The notes beneath the pieces were generated by a model, which saw only the letters and a list, made by a program, of their open reading frames with translations, had not been told where the DNA came from and searched no databases. Below, piece after piece: positions 43,097 through 52,491 of a DNA stretch of 64,000 nt (the first letter of the stretch is position 1; every line of letters begins with the position of its first letter). The position numbers were made by a program, and so were the translations under genes. The DNA comes from Bin16 sp965206315 (GTDB lineage: Bacteria; Chloroflexota; Dehalococcoidia; Lucifugimonadales; Australimonadaceae), in contig OZ242210.1 of the NCBI GenBank assembly GCA_965206315.1, positions 62,001-126,000 of the forward strand. Direction: 5' to 3'.

Positions 43097-46000
43097 GTGA
43101 GCTTCCTGACGTCGATGGCCCTGCGCCGCCCAACCGTGACGGTGCTTGCCATAATCCTCATCCTCGGTTCGGGGGTCAGCGCCTATCGCTCGCTCCAGGT
43201 TGAACTCTTCCCCCAGATAGATTTCCCGCTCGTAGCGGTGTTCGTCGCCTACCCCTCCGCCGACCCTGAGGCCGTCGTCCGCTCGATCACCGACCCCATC
43301 GAGCGCGCCATCTCCGATACGCCGGAACTCGAATCGATACAGTCCACCTCGTCCGAGGGCAGGTCAGCGATATTCGCGAACTTCCGCTACGGCACGGACA
43401 TGGCAGAAGCGCAGGCCGCCATCGAGGCTGCCGTAGGCGGGGTCGCCTTCCCGGACGGTGTCCAGGAGCCGGACGTCGGGCGCTTCAACCCGGACGACTT
43501 CCCTGTGATCCAGTTCAGCGTCATATCTGACAGGCCCCTGCCGGAGATACAGGAGATCGTGCAGTCGCGCATCGTCCCCGAGATCTCCGGACTCGACGGC
43601 GTGATGGACGTTTCCCTTGCCGGCACCGTAGACCGCAGCGTGCGTATCACGGTGGACCCCGGGAAGATGGCAGCCAGCAACATCTCCTTGTTCCAGGTCG
43701 CGGGCGCGTTGAGCGAGAACAACCTGACGCTTCCCGCCGGGGTCATCTTCGACGGTTCACAGGCCGTCATCGCCAAGACGACCCACACGCTGCAGTCGGT
43801 AGAGGACATCGAGGACCTCATCGTCGGAGGGTCCGCGGCCGGGGTCGTGCGTCTCGCCGATGTCGCCACCGTCACTCTCGGTAACGGGGTGCCCGACAGC
43901 ATCGACCGCACGAACGGCAAGCCCGGCATCGGCGTCTCCATCACCAAGCAGCCTGACGCCAACACCGTGGACGTGACGACCGCGGTCAACGACGCGCTGG
44001 ACGACATCGAAGGGCTCCCACCGGACATCGAGCTCGTCGTCGTTGCCGACCAGGGTCCGGACATCCAGGGCCAGATCAACGCCCTCGCCAGGGAGGCGAT
44101 CTTCGGTTTCTTCTTCGCCGTTTCCGTGGTCTTCGCCTTCATGTTCACCATCCGGCCGACGGTGGTGCGTGGGTTCTTCAACACGCTCCGTCCCACCGTG
44201 GTCATCGCGCTCTCTATCCCGCTGAGCATCCTGACCGGCATCCTGCTGATGTTCTCGCAGGACATGACGCTCAACTTCATGACGTTCGGAGGACTCGCTA
44301 TCTCCGTGGGACGCGTCGTGGACGACTCCATCGTCGTGCTCGAGAACGTCTACCGCCACATACAGGGCGGGCGCGAGCGATGGCGCGCGGCGCTGGAAGC
44401 CACCACAGAGGTCGGCCCCGCCATCTTCGCCTCCACCCTGACCACCGTTGTCGTCTTCCTGCCGCTGGCGTTCATTCCGGGCCTCTTCGGCGCGTTCTTC
44501 TCGCCCTTCGCGCTCACCGTCACCTTCGCGCTCATCGCGTCGCTGTTCGTCGCGTTGACGGCGGTCCCCGTCCTCGGCGCGTACCTCCTCCGCCCCGGTG
44601 ACCTCCCGGAGGGAGCAGGCGACGAGGGCGAGTTGATACTGCCGGAGACCGCCCTGCAGCGCGTCTACACCACCATCCTGCGGTGGGTGTTGCGCCACAA
44701 GATCGTCACGCTGCTGGCCGCAGCGGCCATCACGCTGTCGAGCCTCGGCTTTCTGGCCGTCATCCCCGTCAACCTGTTCGGTGGAGAGACCGACAGCCTG
44801 CAGATCGAGGTCACGCTGCCGCCCGGGACCGCCCCGGAACAGACCCTTGCCGCAGTCGTCGAGATAGAGGAACGCCTGAACGACGTCTCCGATCTCTACT
44901 CCGTGACCATCGGCGCGTCGGAGTTCGGCTTCTTCTCAGGTGGGGGACAGGCCCGGCGTGCCGAGTTCTTCGTCACCCTCAGGGATGACGCACCGGAGGA
45001 CATCGCCGGGATCCTCCGGCAGGAGCTCGACAGACCCGGACAGGTGGTCAGCATCACGGAGATCGTGGACGGTCCTCCGGCTGGAGGCGTGGACATCGTC
45101 GTCACCGGCCCGGACTACGACGACATCGCCGCCGTCTCCCGCGAGCTGGCCACGTCGCTCGGCGCCATCGAGGACATCGTCAACGTCGAGAACACCGTGA
45201 CGCAGGCCCGTCCCGAGATTGCGATAGAGGTCGATCCCGAGAAGGCCGCCTTCCTCGGCCTCACCACGCGCCAGGTCGCCTTCCAGCTCAGCCAGTACCT
45301 GATCGGTCAGACCGTAACGACCGTCACGATAGACGGCCGGACGTACGACGTGGTCGTTGCCGGAGACCCGCGTGCCACCGGAGGGCTGAGCGGCGTGGGC
45401 TCCCTCATCATCACCGGACAGGTCGGCTCGGCGCCTCTCGGAGAGATAGCCGAACTCGCCATGCGCGAAGGCCCGGTCGAGATCAGCCGCACCGATGGCG
45501 TACGCTCCGCCGGCATCACCGGCGACATCATCTCGGACGACGCGCAGGCAGTCGGGGTCCTCGTTCAGGAGAAGATCGACGCCCTGCATCTCCCGCCCGG
45601 AGTGAGCGTGGAGAGCGGCGGCATCTTCGCCGACATCGCGGAAGGCTTCCAGGCCGTCTTCATCTCCATGGCCGTCGGCATCGTCCTCGTCTATCTCGTC
45701 ATGGTCGCAAGCCTCGGGTCGCTGCGGAACCCGTTCGTCATCATAACGACGCTGCCCCTCGCGCTGATCGGTGTGTTCCTATCGCTGGCCGTAACCGGTC
45801 GCTCGCTCGGGTTGCCCGCCATGATGGGGATGCTGCTGCTCATCGGCATCGTCGTGACGAATGCCATCGTCCTCATCGCGTTCGTGGAGCAGCAGCGCGC
45901 CAGGGGGATGGCCGTCTACGATGCGCTGGTCTCCGGAGCGCGAGTGCGGCTGCGCCCCATCCTCATGACCGCTCTCACCACCAGCTTCGCCCTCCTCCCC

Positions 46001-46210
46001 CTCGCAGTGGCGAGCGAGGGCAGCGGCGGCATCATCAGCGCGGAGCTGGCGACGGTTGTGATAGGCGGCCTGATGAGCTCGACCGGGCTCACCCTGCTCG
46101 TCCTGCCGATCGTCTACATACTGTTCAACGACAGCATCCCGAGGCTCCTGAACAGGCTCTTCCGCCGTTCGCAGCCTGCCCCCGTGCCCGGTACTGCACC
46201 GGCAAGCTGA
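43097..46210 (+). CDS. AcrB/SwrC-type RND efflux transporter
   Basis: The 1037-residue protein is a full hydrophobe/amphiphile efflux RND pump: N-terminal SMALRRPTVTVLAIILIL, two large periplasmic-type loops, helix 4 with the proton-relay pair GRVVDDSIVVLENVYRH, and a second-half GIVVTNAIVLIAFVEQQR. It lacks a neighbouring membrane-fusion protein and outer-membrane channel. This is usual for SwrC-like pumps of bacteria without a classical outer membrane. The GTG start has AAGGAGA eight bases upstream. About 200 bases upstream hold tRNA-Arg and no other gene. Confidence 0.93.
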   Translation: MSFLTSMALRRPTVTVLAIILILGSGVSAYRSLQVELFPQIDFPLVAVFVAYPSADPEAVVRSITDPIERAISDTPELESIQSTSSEGRSAIFANFRYGTDMAEAQAAIEAAVGGVAFPDGVQEPDVGRFNPDDFPVIQFSVISDRPLPEIQEIVQSRIVPEISGLDGVMDVSLAGTVDRSVRITVDPGKMAASNISLFQVAGALSENNLTLPAGVIFDGSQAVIAKTTHTLQSVEDIEDLIVGGSAAGVVRLADVATVTLGNGVPDSIDRTNGKPGIGVSITKQPDANTVDVTTAVNDALDDIEGLPPDIELVVVADQGPDIQGQINALAREAIFGFFFAVSVVFAFMFTIRPTVVRGFFNTLRPTVVIALSIPLSILTGILLMFSQDMTLNFMTFGGLAISVGRVVDDSIVVLENVYRHIQGGRERWRAALEATTEVGPAIFASTLTTVVVFLPLAFIPGLFGAFFSPFALTVTFALIASLFVALTAVPVLGAYLLRPGDLPEGAGDEGELILPETALQRVYTTILRWVLRHKIVTLLAAAAITLSSLGFLAVIPVNLFGGETDSLQIEVTLPPGTAPEQTLAAVVEIEERLNDVSDLYSVTIGASEFGFFSGGGQARRAEFFVTLRDDAPEDIAGILRQELDRPGQVVSITEIVDGPPAGGVDIVVTGPDYDDIAAVSRELATSLGAIEDIVNVENTVTQARPEIAIEVDPEKAAFLGLTTRQVAFQLSQYLIGQTVTTVTIDGRTYDVVVAGDPRATGGLSGVGSLIITGQVGSAPLGEIAELAMREGPVEISRTDGVRSAGITGDIISDDAQAVGVLVQEKIDALHLPPGVSVESGGIFADIAEGFQAVFISMAVGIVLVYLVMVASLGSLRNPFVIITTLPLALIGVFLSLAVTGRSLGLPAMMGMLLLIGIVVTNAIVLIAFVEQQRARGMAVYDALVSGARVRLRPILMTALTTSFALLPLAVASEGSGGIISAELATVVIGGLMSSTGLTLLVLPIVYILFNDSIPRLLNRLFRRSQPAPVPGTAPAS

Positions 46211-46241
46211 TCCCTCTCCCCTAAGAAGACCCTCGCGTGAT

Positions 46242-46345
46242 GTCATGTTGAGCGGAGCGCAGCGGAGTCCGCGCTTCAGCGCGCAACATCCTCTCAGGGG
46301 TCTGATCCCCTCTCCCTTGAGGGGAGAGGGTTAGGGTGAGGGTGA
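46242..46345. repeat. Composite intergenic repeat modules
   Basis: GTCATGTTGAGCGGAGCGC with its continuation (46242-46268) is a copy of a dispersed module also at about 54068, 54224 and 55722. It is followed by GCGCTTCAGCGC and a CCCTCTCCCTTGAGGGGAGAGGG hairpin with a GTTAGGGTGAGGGTG tail, related to copies in 52-56 kb. It lies between two convergent genes. Confidence 0.7.
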
Positions 46346-46358
46346 ACCGGGGCGGGCG

Positions 46359-47207
46359 TTACGCGCGCTTCTCCAGCTCCCACGCGATGACGATGGGCAG
46401 GCCCTTCACCGCGGCGTCCAGCATGTCGGGGAAGTCCTGGGCGAACGGGAACGTTGCGATCTCCCGTTCACCCCACAACGGCTCGATGCACCGCACGACG
46501 TCCAGTCCCGCGGCCTGGAATGCCGCGAGGTAGTCCGACGCCAGGTGAACGTGGTTCCGGACGAACCCGCGCTCCGCGTCGGGCGGCCGGTAACGCGCCT
46601 GCGCGCCGAGGATGACTGAGAACGGATGGGCGTCGGAGAGCACCGCGTGACCGCCGGGACGCACCACGCGTGCGAGTTCGCTGACGGACGGGCCGAGGTC
46701 GGCGCAGTGCGTGAGCGCGAACGAGCAGACGGCGAGGTCCACGGAGTCGTCGGGCAGCGGAAGCGCCGTAAGGTCGCCGGTCTCGAAGCGCGCGGCGGGG
46801 ACCTTCGCTCTCGCGTGCTCCAGCATCTCGGGCGTGGCGTCGATCCCTATCACCCGGTGGCCTGCCGCCGCCAGGTGCTCGGCGTGCCGGCCGGTGCCGC
46901 AGGCCGCGTCGAGCGCATCGCCAGACGGGTAGCGCGCGACCACCTCGTGGACGACCGGCTCTTCGGCGAGCAGCACCGGGTTGTTCGGAGCGTCGTAGAC
47001 GGCGGCCCACTCGGCGTAGCCATCCGTGACCGCCTTCTCCCCCACGACTTCGGGACTCGACCAGGGCTCCTCGTCGAGGCGACCTGCCATCTCGACGATG
47101 CCCCGCACCCGCGCCTTGACGCCTGCCGGGTCCAGCGTCCAGCTGCGCATGATGCCGAGACCCTCGAAACCGAGGATGAAATCGCCGAGCGTGGGGTGGT
47201 CAGTCAT
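46359..47207 (-). CDS. Class I SAM-dependent methyltransferase
   Basis: The 282-residue protein has an N-terminal helical region of about 95 residues and then the SAM fold: ALDAACGTGRHAEHLA, GIDATPEMLEHAR, GDLTALPLPDDSVDLAVCSFALTH and VVRPGGHAVLSD. It belongs to the broad Methyltransf_11 group; the substrate is unknown. AAGGAGG eight bases before ATG 47207 sets the start. It follows the MFS gene upstream by about 80 bases in the same direction. Confidence 0.88.
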   Translation of the reverse strand: MTDHPTLGDFILGFEGLGIMRSWTLDPAGVKARVRGIVEMAGRLDEEPWSSPEVVGEKAVTDGYAEWAAVYDAPNNPVLLAEEPVVHEVVARYPSGDALDAACGTGRHAEHLAAAGHRVIGIDATPEMLEHARAKVPAARFETGDLTALPLPDDSVDLAVCSFALTHCADLGPSVSELARVVRPGGHAVLSDAHPFSVILGAQARYRPPDAERGFVRNHVHLASDYLAAFQAAGLDVVRCIEPLWGEREIATFPFAQDFPDMLDAAVKGLPIVIAWELEKRA

Positions 47208-47286
47208 GGCAAGCGCCTCCTTCGTACCCCACCAGCATAACAACAGCGAGGTGCAGCCCTCATGGGGAGGCGGCATTGCGCTCGTT

Positions 47287-48636
47287 TCAGGATGGCGGAG
47301 TGCCTGCCTCCTCGGCCAGCCGGGCACGTACGCGCGGCCCTACGACTCCCATCAGCACCCCGATAGGCGCCATGAACAGGAAGATGGCGCCGATGACGTA
47401 GAACGCCGCCCCCAGCCCGAACAGGTCCGCGATGCCCCCGATGGCGAACGGCCCCACGAATGTCGCGAAGTGTCCCGCGGCCTGCGTCCGGCCGAAGAAC
47501 CGCCCACGCGCGCCCGGCGGTGACACGTCGATGGAGAAGGCGTGCGTGCCGACCATGACCAGGGCCGCCGCCGCGCCGAGCGCCGCCGCCAGCAGCACCA
47601 TGCCGACCAGACCGGGGCCTTGCGCTGTCAGCACGAGCCCGGCGGTCGCCGCAAGCGCCCCCGGCACGAGCGCGGTCTGCACGCCCCACCGGTCCGTCGC
47701 CCAGCCGCCCGCCAGCGACGCCAGCAGTCCACCGATGCCCATCGCCGCTATCACGATCCCCAGCTGCGACTCGGCGAGCCCCAGCACCTCCTCCACGTAG
47801 ACCGGCAGCACCAGGTCCTGCACCGTCGCGCGCATCAGGTTCACCGCGAACGTCCCGACCAGCACGTAGAGGAACCCCGTCGCGGCCATCGAGACGATCA
47901 TCGACGGTACGCTCCCCATACTCACGGCGGTATAGCCCACGCGGATGAAGAAGCGGCTCATATACCCGGTTGAGCGCGGGATCGGGGGGCGGGCCGTCGT
48001 CCGGGCCTCCGCCGAAGCTGCCGCCGGGGTGGGGGCGGAGGCGGGGCGCGCCGAGAGCTGCCGTGTCTCCACCATCATGAAGATCATCACGAAGAGACAG
48101 ACCATCTTGCTGAACCCGTTGATGAAGAACGGGATGCGGATATCGCCCGTTGCCGCCCACGCCAGGCCGCCCACCACCGGCCCGACGATGGCGCCGAACT
48201 GCGCCCAGCCCTGCTTGCGGCCGCTGATGCGCCCGCGGTCCTCGGGCGTGGAGACGTCCGCCGTGATCGTCTGGTGCGCCGTTCCCCATATCGACGTGCC
48301 GATGCCCGACCCGAACCGGAACGCCAGCAGCGAGAGGTAGGTCGGCGATATCCCCTCCAGGAACGAGAACACCATGCGGATGAATATGCCGACAGACCCG
48401 ATCCCGCGCCGCCCGAACCGGTCCAGCAGCGGCCCGGTGGTGTAGCTCACCAGGAACCGCCCCGCGCCGCCTATCGACACCACCAGTCCGGCCAATGCGA
48501 TATTCTCGTTCAGTTGGAGCGAGAGGATGGGGATGACCGGCACCGCCGCCCAGAGCCCGAGGCTCCAGGAGAAGGACATGATGTACTGTCCCCAGATGAC
48601 GCGCCTGCGCGGGAACCCCGCGAACCGGGCATCCAT
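47287..48636 (-). CDS. MFS transporter
   Basis: The 449-residue protein has 12 predicted helices with the loop 2-3 motif GPLLDRFGRRGIG and the matching GGWATDRWGVQ in the second half, separated by a proline/alanine-rich central loop. It is a 12-helix major-facilitator exporter of unknown substrate. The N-terminus MDARFAGFPRRRVIWGQY is a reasonable cytoplasmic start. It is divergent from the haloalkane dehalogenase with a 69-base gap. Confidence 0.88.
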   Translation of the reverse strand: MDARFAGFPRRRVIWGQYIMSFSWSLGLWAAVPVIPILSLQLNENIALAGLVVSIGGAGRFLVSYTTGPLLDRFGRRGIGSVGIFIRMVFSFLEGISPTYLSLLAFRFGSGIGTSIWGTAHQTITADVSTPEDRGRISGRKQGWAQFGAIVGPVVGGLAWAATGDIRIPFFINGFSKMVCLFVMIFMMVETRQLSARPASAPTPAAASAEARTTARPPIPRSTGYMSRFFIRVGYTAVSMGSVPSMIVSMAATGFLYVLVGTFAVNLMRATVQDLVLPVYVEEVLGLAESQLGIVIAAMGIGGLLASLAGGWATDRWGVQTALVPGALAATAGLVLTAQGPGLVGMVLLAAALGAAAALVMVGTHAFSIDVSPPGARGRFFGRTQAAGHFATFVGPFAIGGIADLFGLGAAFYVIGAIFLFMAPIGVLMGVVGPRVRARLAEEAGTPPS

Positions 48637-48705
48637 CTAGAACCTCTCGTCCGTGGAGCAGTCGAACGCCGTACCGGACATGGCACGAGCTTACACCTTC
48701 ACCCG

Positions 48706-49572
48706 ATGACCGCATCAGACCCACACCCCCGGCGCACCGTCGAAGTGCTCGACAGCAAGATGACGTATGTCGACACCGGCGACGGCGACCCCGTCGTCTT
48801 CCTCCACGGCAACCCCACCTCGTCCTACCTGTGGCGCAACGTCATCCCGCACCTCGCCGGACAGGCGCGCTGCCTCGCCCCCGACCTCATCGGCATGGGC
48901 GACTCCGGCAAGGCGCCCGGCGGCTCGTACCGGTTCGCCGACCACGCGCGCTACCTCGACGCATGGTTCGACGCGGTCGGCCTCACGGAGCGCGTCGTGC
49001 TCGTGGGCCACGACTGGGGCTCGGCGCTCGGGTTCGACTGGGCGTGCCGCCGCCCCGACCGGGTGAAGGGCGTCGCTTACATGGAGGGCATCGTGCGCCC
49101 GATGACATGGGACGAATGGCCGGAGCAGGCGCGCAACATCTTCCAGGCGATGCGCTCCCCGGCGGGCGAGGAGATCGTCCTGCAGAAGAACGTCTTCGTG
49201 GAGCGAGTCCTCCCCGCGAGCATCATGCGCACCCTCACCGACGAGGAGTTCGCGGTCTACCGCCGCCCCTACCTGGAGCCCGGCGAGTCGCGGCGCCCCA
49301 CGCTCGCGTGGCCCCGGCAGATACCGCTCGACGGCGAGCCCGCCGACGTCGTCGACCTGGTGCAGCGCTACGCCGACTGGCTCGCCGCCAGCGACCTGCC
49401 GAAACTGTTCATCAACGCGGAGCCCGGCATCATCCTCACCGGCGCGCAGCGCGATTTCTGCCGCACGTGGCCCAACCAGCGTGAGGTGACCGTGCGCGGC
49501 CTGCACTTCATTCAGGAGGACTCGCCGGACGAGGTCGGACACGCCCTCGCCGCATGGTACGCGTCCCTCTGA
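48706..49572 (+). CDS. dhaA: Haloalkane dehalogenase
   Basis: The 288-residue alpha/beta hydrolase has all haloalkane dehalogenase features: HGNPTSSYLWRN with halide-binding N36, nucleophile D103 followed by halide-binding W104 (GHDWGSALGF), catalytic acid E127 in YMEGIVRPM, and base H267 in GLHFIQEDSPDEVG. This residue order is that of the DhaA/LinB subfamily, which hydrolyses halogenated alkanes to alcohols. ATG 48706 precedes the HPRRTVEVLDSKMTYVDTG start of homology. It lies between two MFS exporters. Confidence 0.93.
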   Translation: MTASDPHPRRTVEVLDSKMTYVDTGDGDPVVFLHGNPTSSYLWRNVIPHLAGQARCLAPDLIGMGDSGKAPGGSYRFADHARYLDAWFDAVGLTERVVLVGHDWGSALGFDWACRRPDRVKGVAYMEGIVRPMTWDEWPEQARNIFQAMRSPAGEEIVLQKNVFVERVLPASIMRTLTDEEFAVYRRPYLEPGESRRPTLAWPRQIPLDGEPADVVDLVQRYADWLAASDLPKLFINAEPGIILTGAQRDFCRTWPNQREVTVRGLHFIQEDSPDEVGHALAAWYASL

Positions 49573-49611
49573 ATCCTCGACGCCACGTGACGACAGGCGT
49601 AATTTAGCCCC

Positions 49612-50910
49612 GTGCGTTCCACCCTGGCCCGACGCTTCGAATTCGTCTCCGTCCTCCGACGGCGCGACTACCGCCGCTACTGGCTCGGCCTCGTCGCGAG
49701 CGTCACGTCGCAGCAGGCGCTCATGACGGCCGAGGGCTGGCTGGTCTACGACCTCACCGGCGACGTGGTCATACTCGGTTTCGTCGCCACCGCCCAGGCC
49801 ATCCCCGCCATCGCCTTCAATCTCCTGGCCGGAGCGCTCGCCGACCGGCTGGACCCGCGGCGCCTCATCGTGATCGGCGAGGGTATCGCCGCGCTCGTCA
49901 TCACGGTGCTGGCGACGCTCGTCCTGCTGGAGCAGGTCGAGGTCTGGCACATCATCGCCTCGGCGTTCCTCATCGGCATCTCCACGTCGCTGGACCAGCC
50001 CGCCCGCCGCGTCATATGGCCCGCGCTCATCGAGCGGTCGCAGTTCATGTTCGCGACCGCGCTCAACCAGGGCGTCTGGAACGGGACGCGCGTGTTCGCG
50101 CCCATGATCGCGGCGGGGCCCATCGCCATCGTCGGTGGCATCACGGGCGACTTCCGGTTCGGCGCAGCCGTCGCGCTCTACCTCATCGCGGCGGGCTTCG
50201 CCACCATGGCGCTCGCCATCATGACCATCAGGCTGCCGGAGCTGCGCCGCGCCACCGGGCGGACGGTGCTGCACGACATCGCGGACGGACTGACCTTCGT
50301 GGTACGGCACCGCATCTTCCTCATCCTGCTCATGATGAGCTTCTCCATCGGCTACTTCGGGCTCTCCTACCAGTGGCTGCTGCCCGCGTTCGCCGCGGAC
50401 ATACTGGGGGTGGGGCCGGAGGGACTCGGCCTGCTCCAGACCGCGAGCGGCATCGGCGGGCTCACCGGCATCTTCCTCTCGGCGTCCTTCGGCCAGCAGC
50501 AGAGCAAGGCCTGGATGCTGGGCGGCGGGGCGGGCCTGCTCGGCCTCTCCGTGCTGCTGTTCGGCGTCAACGGCGAGATGCAGTGGTACTGGTTCGCGCT
50601 CGCGATGGCCGCCTCGAGCGGTGGACTCTACGCCGTCTTCCAGACGGCCTCCAACACCCTGCTCAACCTGCTCATCCCGACCGAGTACCGGGGACGCGTG
50701 ATGGGACTGCGCGGCGTGATGTGGAGCCTCGCGCCCCTGGGCGCCCTGCAGGCGGGCTTCATCGCGTCGTACACGAGCACCCCGTTCGCCATAGCGCTCG
50801 GCGGCGGCGCCGTCATCGCCGTCACCGTCCTCGCGTTCGTGTTCAGCGCGCAGGTCAGGGGCATCCACCGCCTCGTCGAGGAAGCCAACGCCCGCGAGGG
50901 CGTAGCGTAG
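49612..50910 (+). CDS. MFS transporter (EntS/MFS_3-like)
   Basis: The 432-residue protein begins FVSVLRRRDYRRYWLGLVASVTSQQA, typical of the MFS_3/enterobactin-exporter-like group. It has GALADRLDPRRLIVIGE, 12 predicted helices and PTEYRGRVMGL near the end. The GTG start at 49612 follows a short gap after dhaA, so the two may be transcribed together. The substrate is unknown; export of a dehalogenation product is a guess. Confidence 0.9.
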   Translation: MRSTLARRFEFVSVLRRRDYRRYWLGLVASVTSQQALMTAEGWLVYDLTGDVVILGFVATAQAIPAIAFNLLAGALADRLDPRRLIVIGEGIAALVITVLATLVLLEQVEVWHIIASAFLIGISTSLDQPARRVIWPALIERSQFMFATALNQGVWNGTRVFAPMIAAGPIAIVGGITGDFRFGAAVALYLIAAGFATMALAIMTIRLPELRRATGRTVLHDIADGLTFVVRHRIFLILLMMSFSIGYFGLSYQWLLPAFAADILGVGPEGLGLLQTASGIGGLTGIFLSASFGQQQSKAWMLGGGAGLLGLSVLLFGVNGEMQWYWFALAMAASSGGLYAVFQTASNTLLNLLIPTEYRGRVMGLRGVMWSLAPLGALQAGFIASYTSTPFAIALGGGAVIAVTVLAFVFSAQVRGIHRLVEEANAREGVA

Positions 50911-50937
50911 GGGACCTCGTCATTCCCGCCTTCCCCG

Positions 50938-51948
50938 TCATTCCCGCGAAGGCGGGAAGGTGGATTCACATTCGAAGTGCAACACCTGCTCTCGTAGCAC
51001 CTCGGCCGGGGTCTGCCACTCGAGGCACTTGCGCGGCGTATTGTTATACACCCTCAACAGCGCCGTGAACTCTCCCTCCGACAGTGAGGCCAGGTTCGTC
51101 TTGCGGGGTAAGAACCAGCGCATCCGTCCGATAGCGTTCTCCACGCCTCCCTTCTGCCACGGAGAATAGGTGTCGCAGAAGAACGTCTCGATGCCCCAGG
51201 CGTGGAGTTCGTAGTGGTGGGCGAACTCCGTGCCGTTGTCGAACGTGACCGTCTGGCGGAACTCCGGTGGCAGCGGTCCCAGGACGGCGGCGATGGCTTT
51301 GGCGACCGGTGCTGCTGCCCTCGAAGGTCGCCGCACCGCGATCAGCAGCCTTGAACGGCGCTCGTGCAGCATCAGCACCGTCTGCCCGGTCCTGCCGAAC
51401 TGCATCCCATCCGCCTCCCAGTGCCCGAATGTCTGCCGGTCGGCAACTGCTGCAGGGCGTTCCGAGAGCGGCCGGCGGTGCAGAATGGTGCGGGCCGAAC
51501 TGCTCCCTCCGCGCTGGTGCCGACCGCGCCGCCACTTCCCCCGTCGCAAGAGCTTGCGCCACGAATAGTCCTTCGTCCGCGCTATCTGCGCGTAGATGAA
51601 CCGGTAGATGCTCTCATGGGAGGTGACGCTCTTGCCGCGCTCCTTCTTCAACCGCCCCGCCACTGCCTCCGGCGACCAGCCCAGTTGCAACCCGCTCAGC
51701 ACATCCCTGCGGAGCTCGTCGTCTCGGTCCAGCCGTGCGCCACTCCAGCGCCGTGCACGGGCCTGCTCGTGGGCATAGGTCGCCCGGTAGCCGCCGTCCT
51801 TCGTGCCGTTGCGCTTCAACTCCCGAGCAATCGTCGGTGGCGGGCGATCCAGAGTTGCTGCGATTTCCCGGAGCGAGCGCCCCTCAGCACGTAGGCGGGC
51901 AATCGCACAGCGTTCCTCAATCCCAAGCTGCGTATAGCGGTTCCCCAT
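50938..51948 (-). CDS. IS30-family transposase
   Basis: The 336-residue protein has an N-terminal helix-turn-helix (LGIEERCAIARLRAEGRSLREIA, then PPPTIARELKRNG) and the DDE catalytic core: GHWEADGM, VTFDNGTEFA and KGGVENAIGRMRWFLP. These are the IS30 family motifs. The gene appears intact and probably active. The frame continues through the left inverted repeat and ends at a TGA lying in the flanking palindromic repeat, so the last eight or so residues and the stop codon come from host DNA. Confidence 0.93.
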   Translation of the reverse strand: MGNRYTQLGIEERCAIARLRAEGRSLREIAATLDRPPPTIARELKRNGTKDGGYRATYAHEQARARRWSGARLDRDDELRRDVLSGLQLGWSPEAVAGRLKKERGKSVTSHESIYRFIYAQIARTKDYSWRKLLRRGKWRRGRHQRGGSSSARTILHRRPLSERPAAVADRQTFGHWEADGMQFGRTGQTVLMLHERRSRLLIAVRRPSRAAAPVAKAIAAVLGPLPPEFRQTVTFDNGTEFAHHYELHAWGIETFFCDTYSPWQKGGVENAIGRMRWFLPRKTNLASLSEGEFTALLRVYNNTPRKCLEWQTPAEVLREQVLHFECESTFPPSRE

Positions 51949-51986
51949 GGCAACACCTTAGTCTGGTGTTGCACTTCGTTTGTGAA
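50965..51986 (-). mobile_element. IS30-family insertion sequence
   Basis: Terminal inverted repeats of 22 bases (50965-50986 and 51965-51986) match at 20 positions; both contain CGAAGTGCAACACC at their inner end. They bracket a single IS30-type transposase. The element splits a copy of the palindromic repeat: one half (GTCATTCCCGC...GCGGGA) ends at about 50957 and GGGAATCC resumes at about 51991. GGGAA on both sides could be a target duplication or repeat sequence. The exact outer ends are uncertain by a few bases. Confidence 0.9.
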
Positions 51987-52044
51987 CTTAGGGAATCCAG
52001 TGTGCCCTGCCGGGCACACGACGGGGCGAAGCGTGCGCAAGCCC

Positions 52045-52125
52045 GTCGTTCCTGCGTTAGGCAGGAACCCCGCATCCCCCCTCTCCTGAGGGAGAGGGCA
52101 ACGCGCTTCAGCGCGTGGGTGAGGG
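52045..52125. repeat. Palindrome copy plus hairpin module
   Basis: A variant palindrome (GTCGTTCCTGCG...GCAGGAAC, 52045-52068) is followed by CTCTCCTGAGGGAGAG and CGCGCTTCAGCGCG, the same order of modules as at 54556-54606. The 51987-52184 gap contains no gene. Confidence 0.65.
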
Positions 52126-52184
52126 CCCTCGGGGCACGGATGGGGGTGCCTGGTTCCCTCTCCTGAGGGGAATTACTAACGATG

Positions 52185-52427
52185 CTAGCCGAGGGGATGC
52201 TGTGTAGGGACGGCGTTGCCCTTCGCCTTGTTGCAAGGGCGGCATAGGACTTGAAGGTTGCTGATGTGGTGCGAACCTCCGAAGGCTTTGGGGAAGTAAT
52301 GGTCAATGACTGCTTGGCGGAATGTGATGGCATGAGGTAGGCGTTCCCATCCGTTGCACATGTAGTTCTGTTGTCGCCATAGGACTTCACGGAGAACCTT
52401 GTTGTTGCCTCTAGGGATGTAGTACAT
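52185..52427 (-). CDS. Small HNH-type endonuclease-like protein
   Basis: The 80-residue protein has the HNH core: the IDHYFPKAFGGSHHISNLQ segment with Asp-His, then VLCRPCNKAKGN with the Cys pair and the terminal Asn/Lys. The first zinc Cys pair seen in longer HNH proteins is absent, so it may be a minimal or truncated form. Its base use is less GC-rich than the neighbours, and it lies just outside the IS30 element, consistent with a transferred remnant. The function is not known. Confidence 0.65.
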   Translation of the reverse strand: MYYIPRGNNKVLREVLWRQQNYMCNGWERLPHAITFRQAVIDHYFPKAFGGSHHISNLQVLCRPCNKAKGNAVPTQHPLG

Positions 52428-52491
52428 GAACTAGGGAAACCTCGGCCATTTCACTTGCCCCTCAGGGGTTGGGTCTACGTGGGTCTCGGGC

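Noticed and set aside
43097..46210. A complete tripartite drug-efflux operon
   Set aside because: Only the RND pump is present; no membrane-fusion or outer-membrane gene is adjacent, so it is reported as a solitary SwrC-like pump.
47204..48724. A 506-residue reverse-strand frame
   Set aside because: It is the shifted frame of the MFS gene at 47287-48636, which has clear membrane helices; the alternative is Arg/Gly-rich and nondescript.
48715..50868. A 717-residue frame on the reverse strand
   Set aside because: It lies opposite dhaA and the MFS gene, is extremely rich in charged residues and has no recognisable motif. It is a high-GC antisense artefact.
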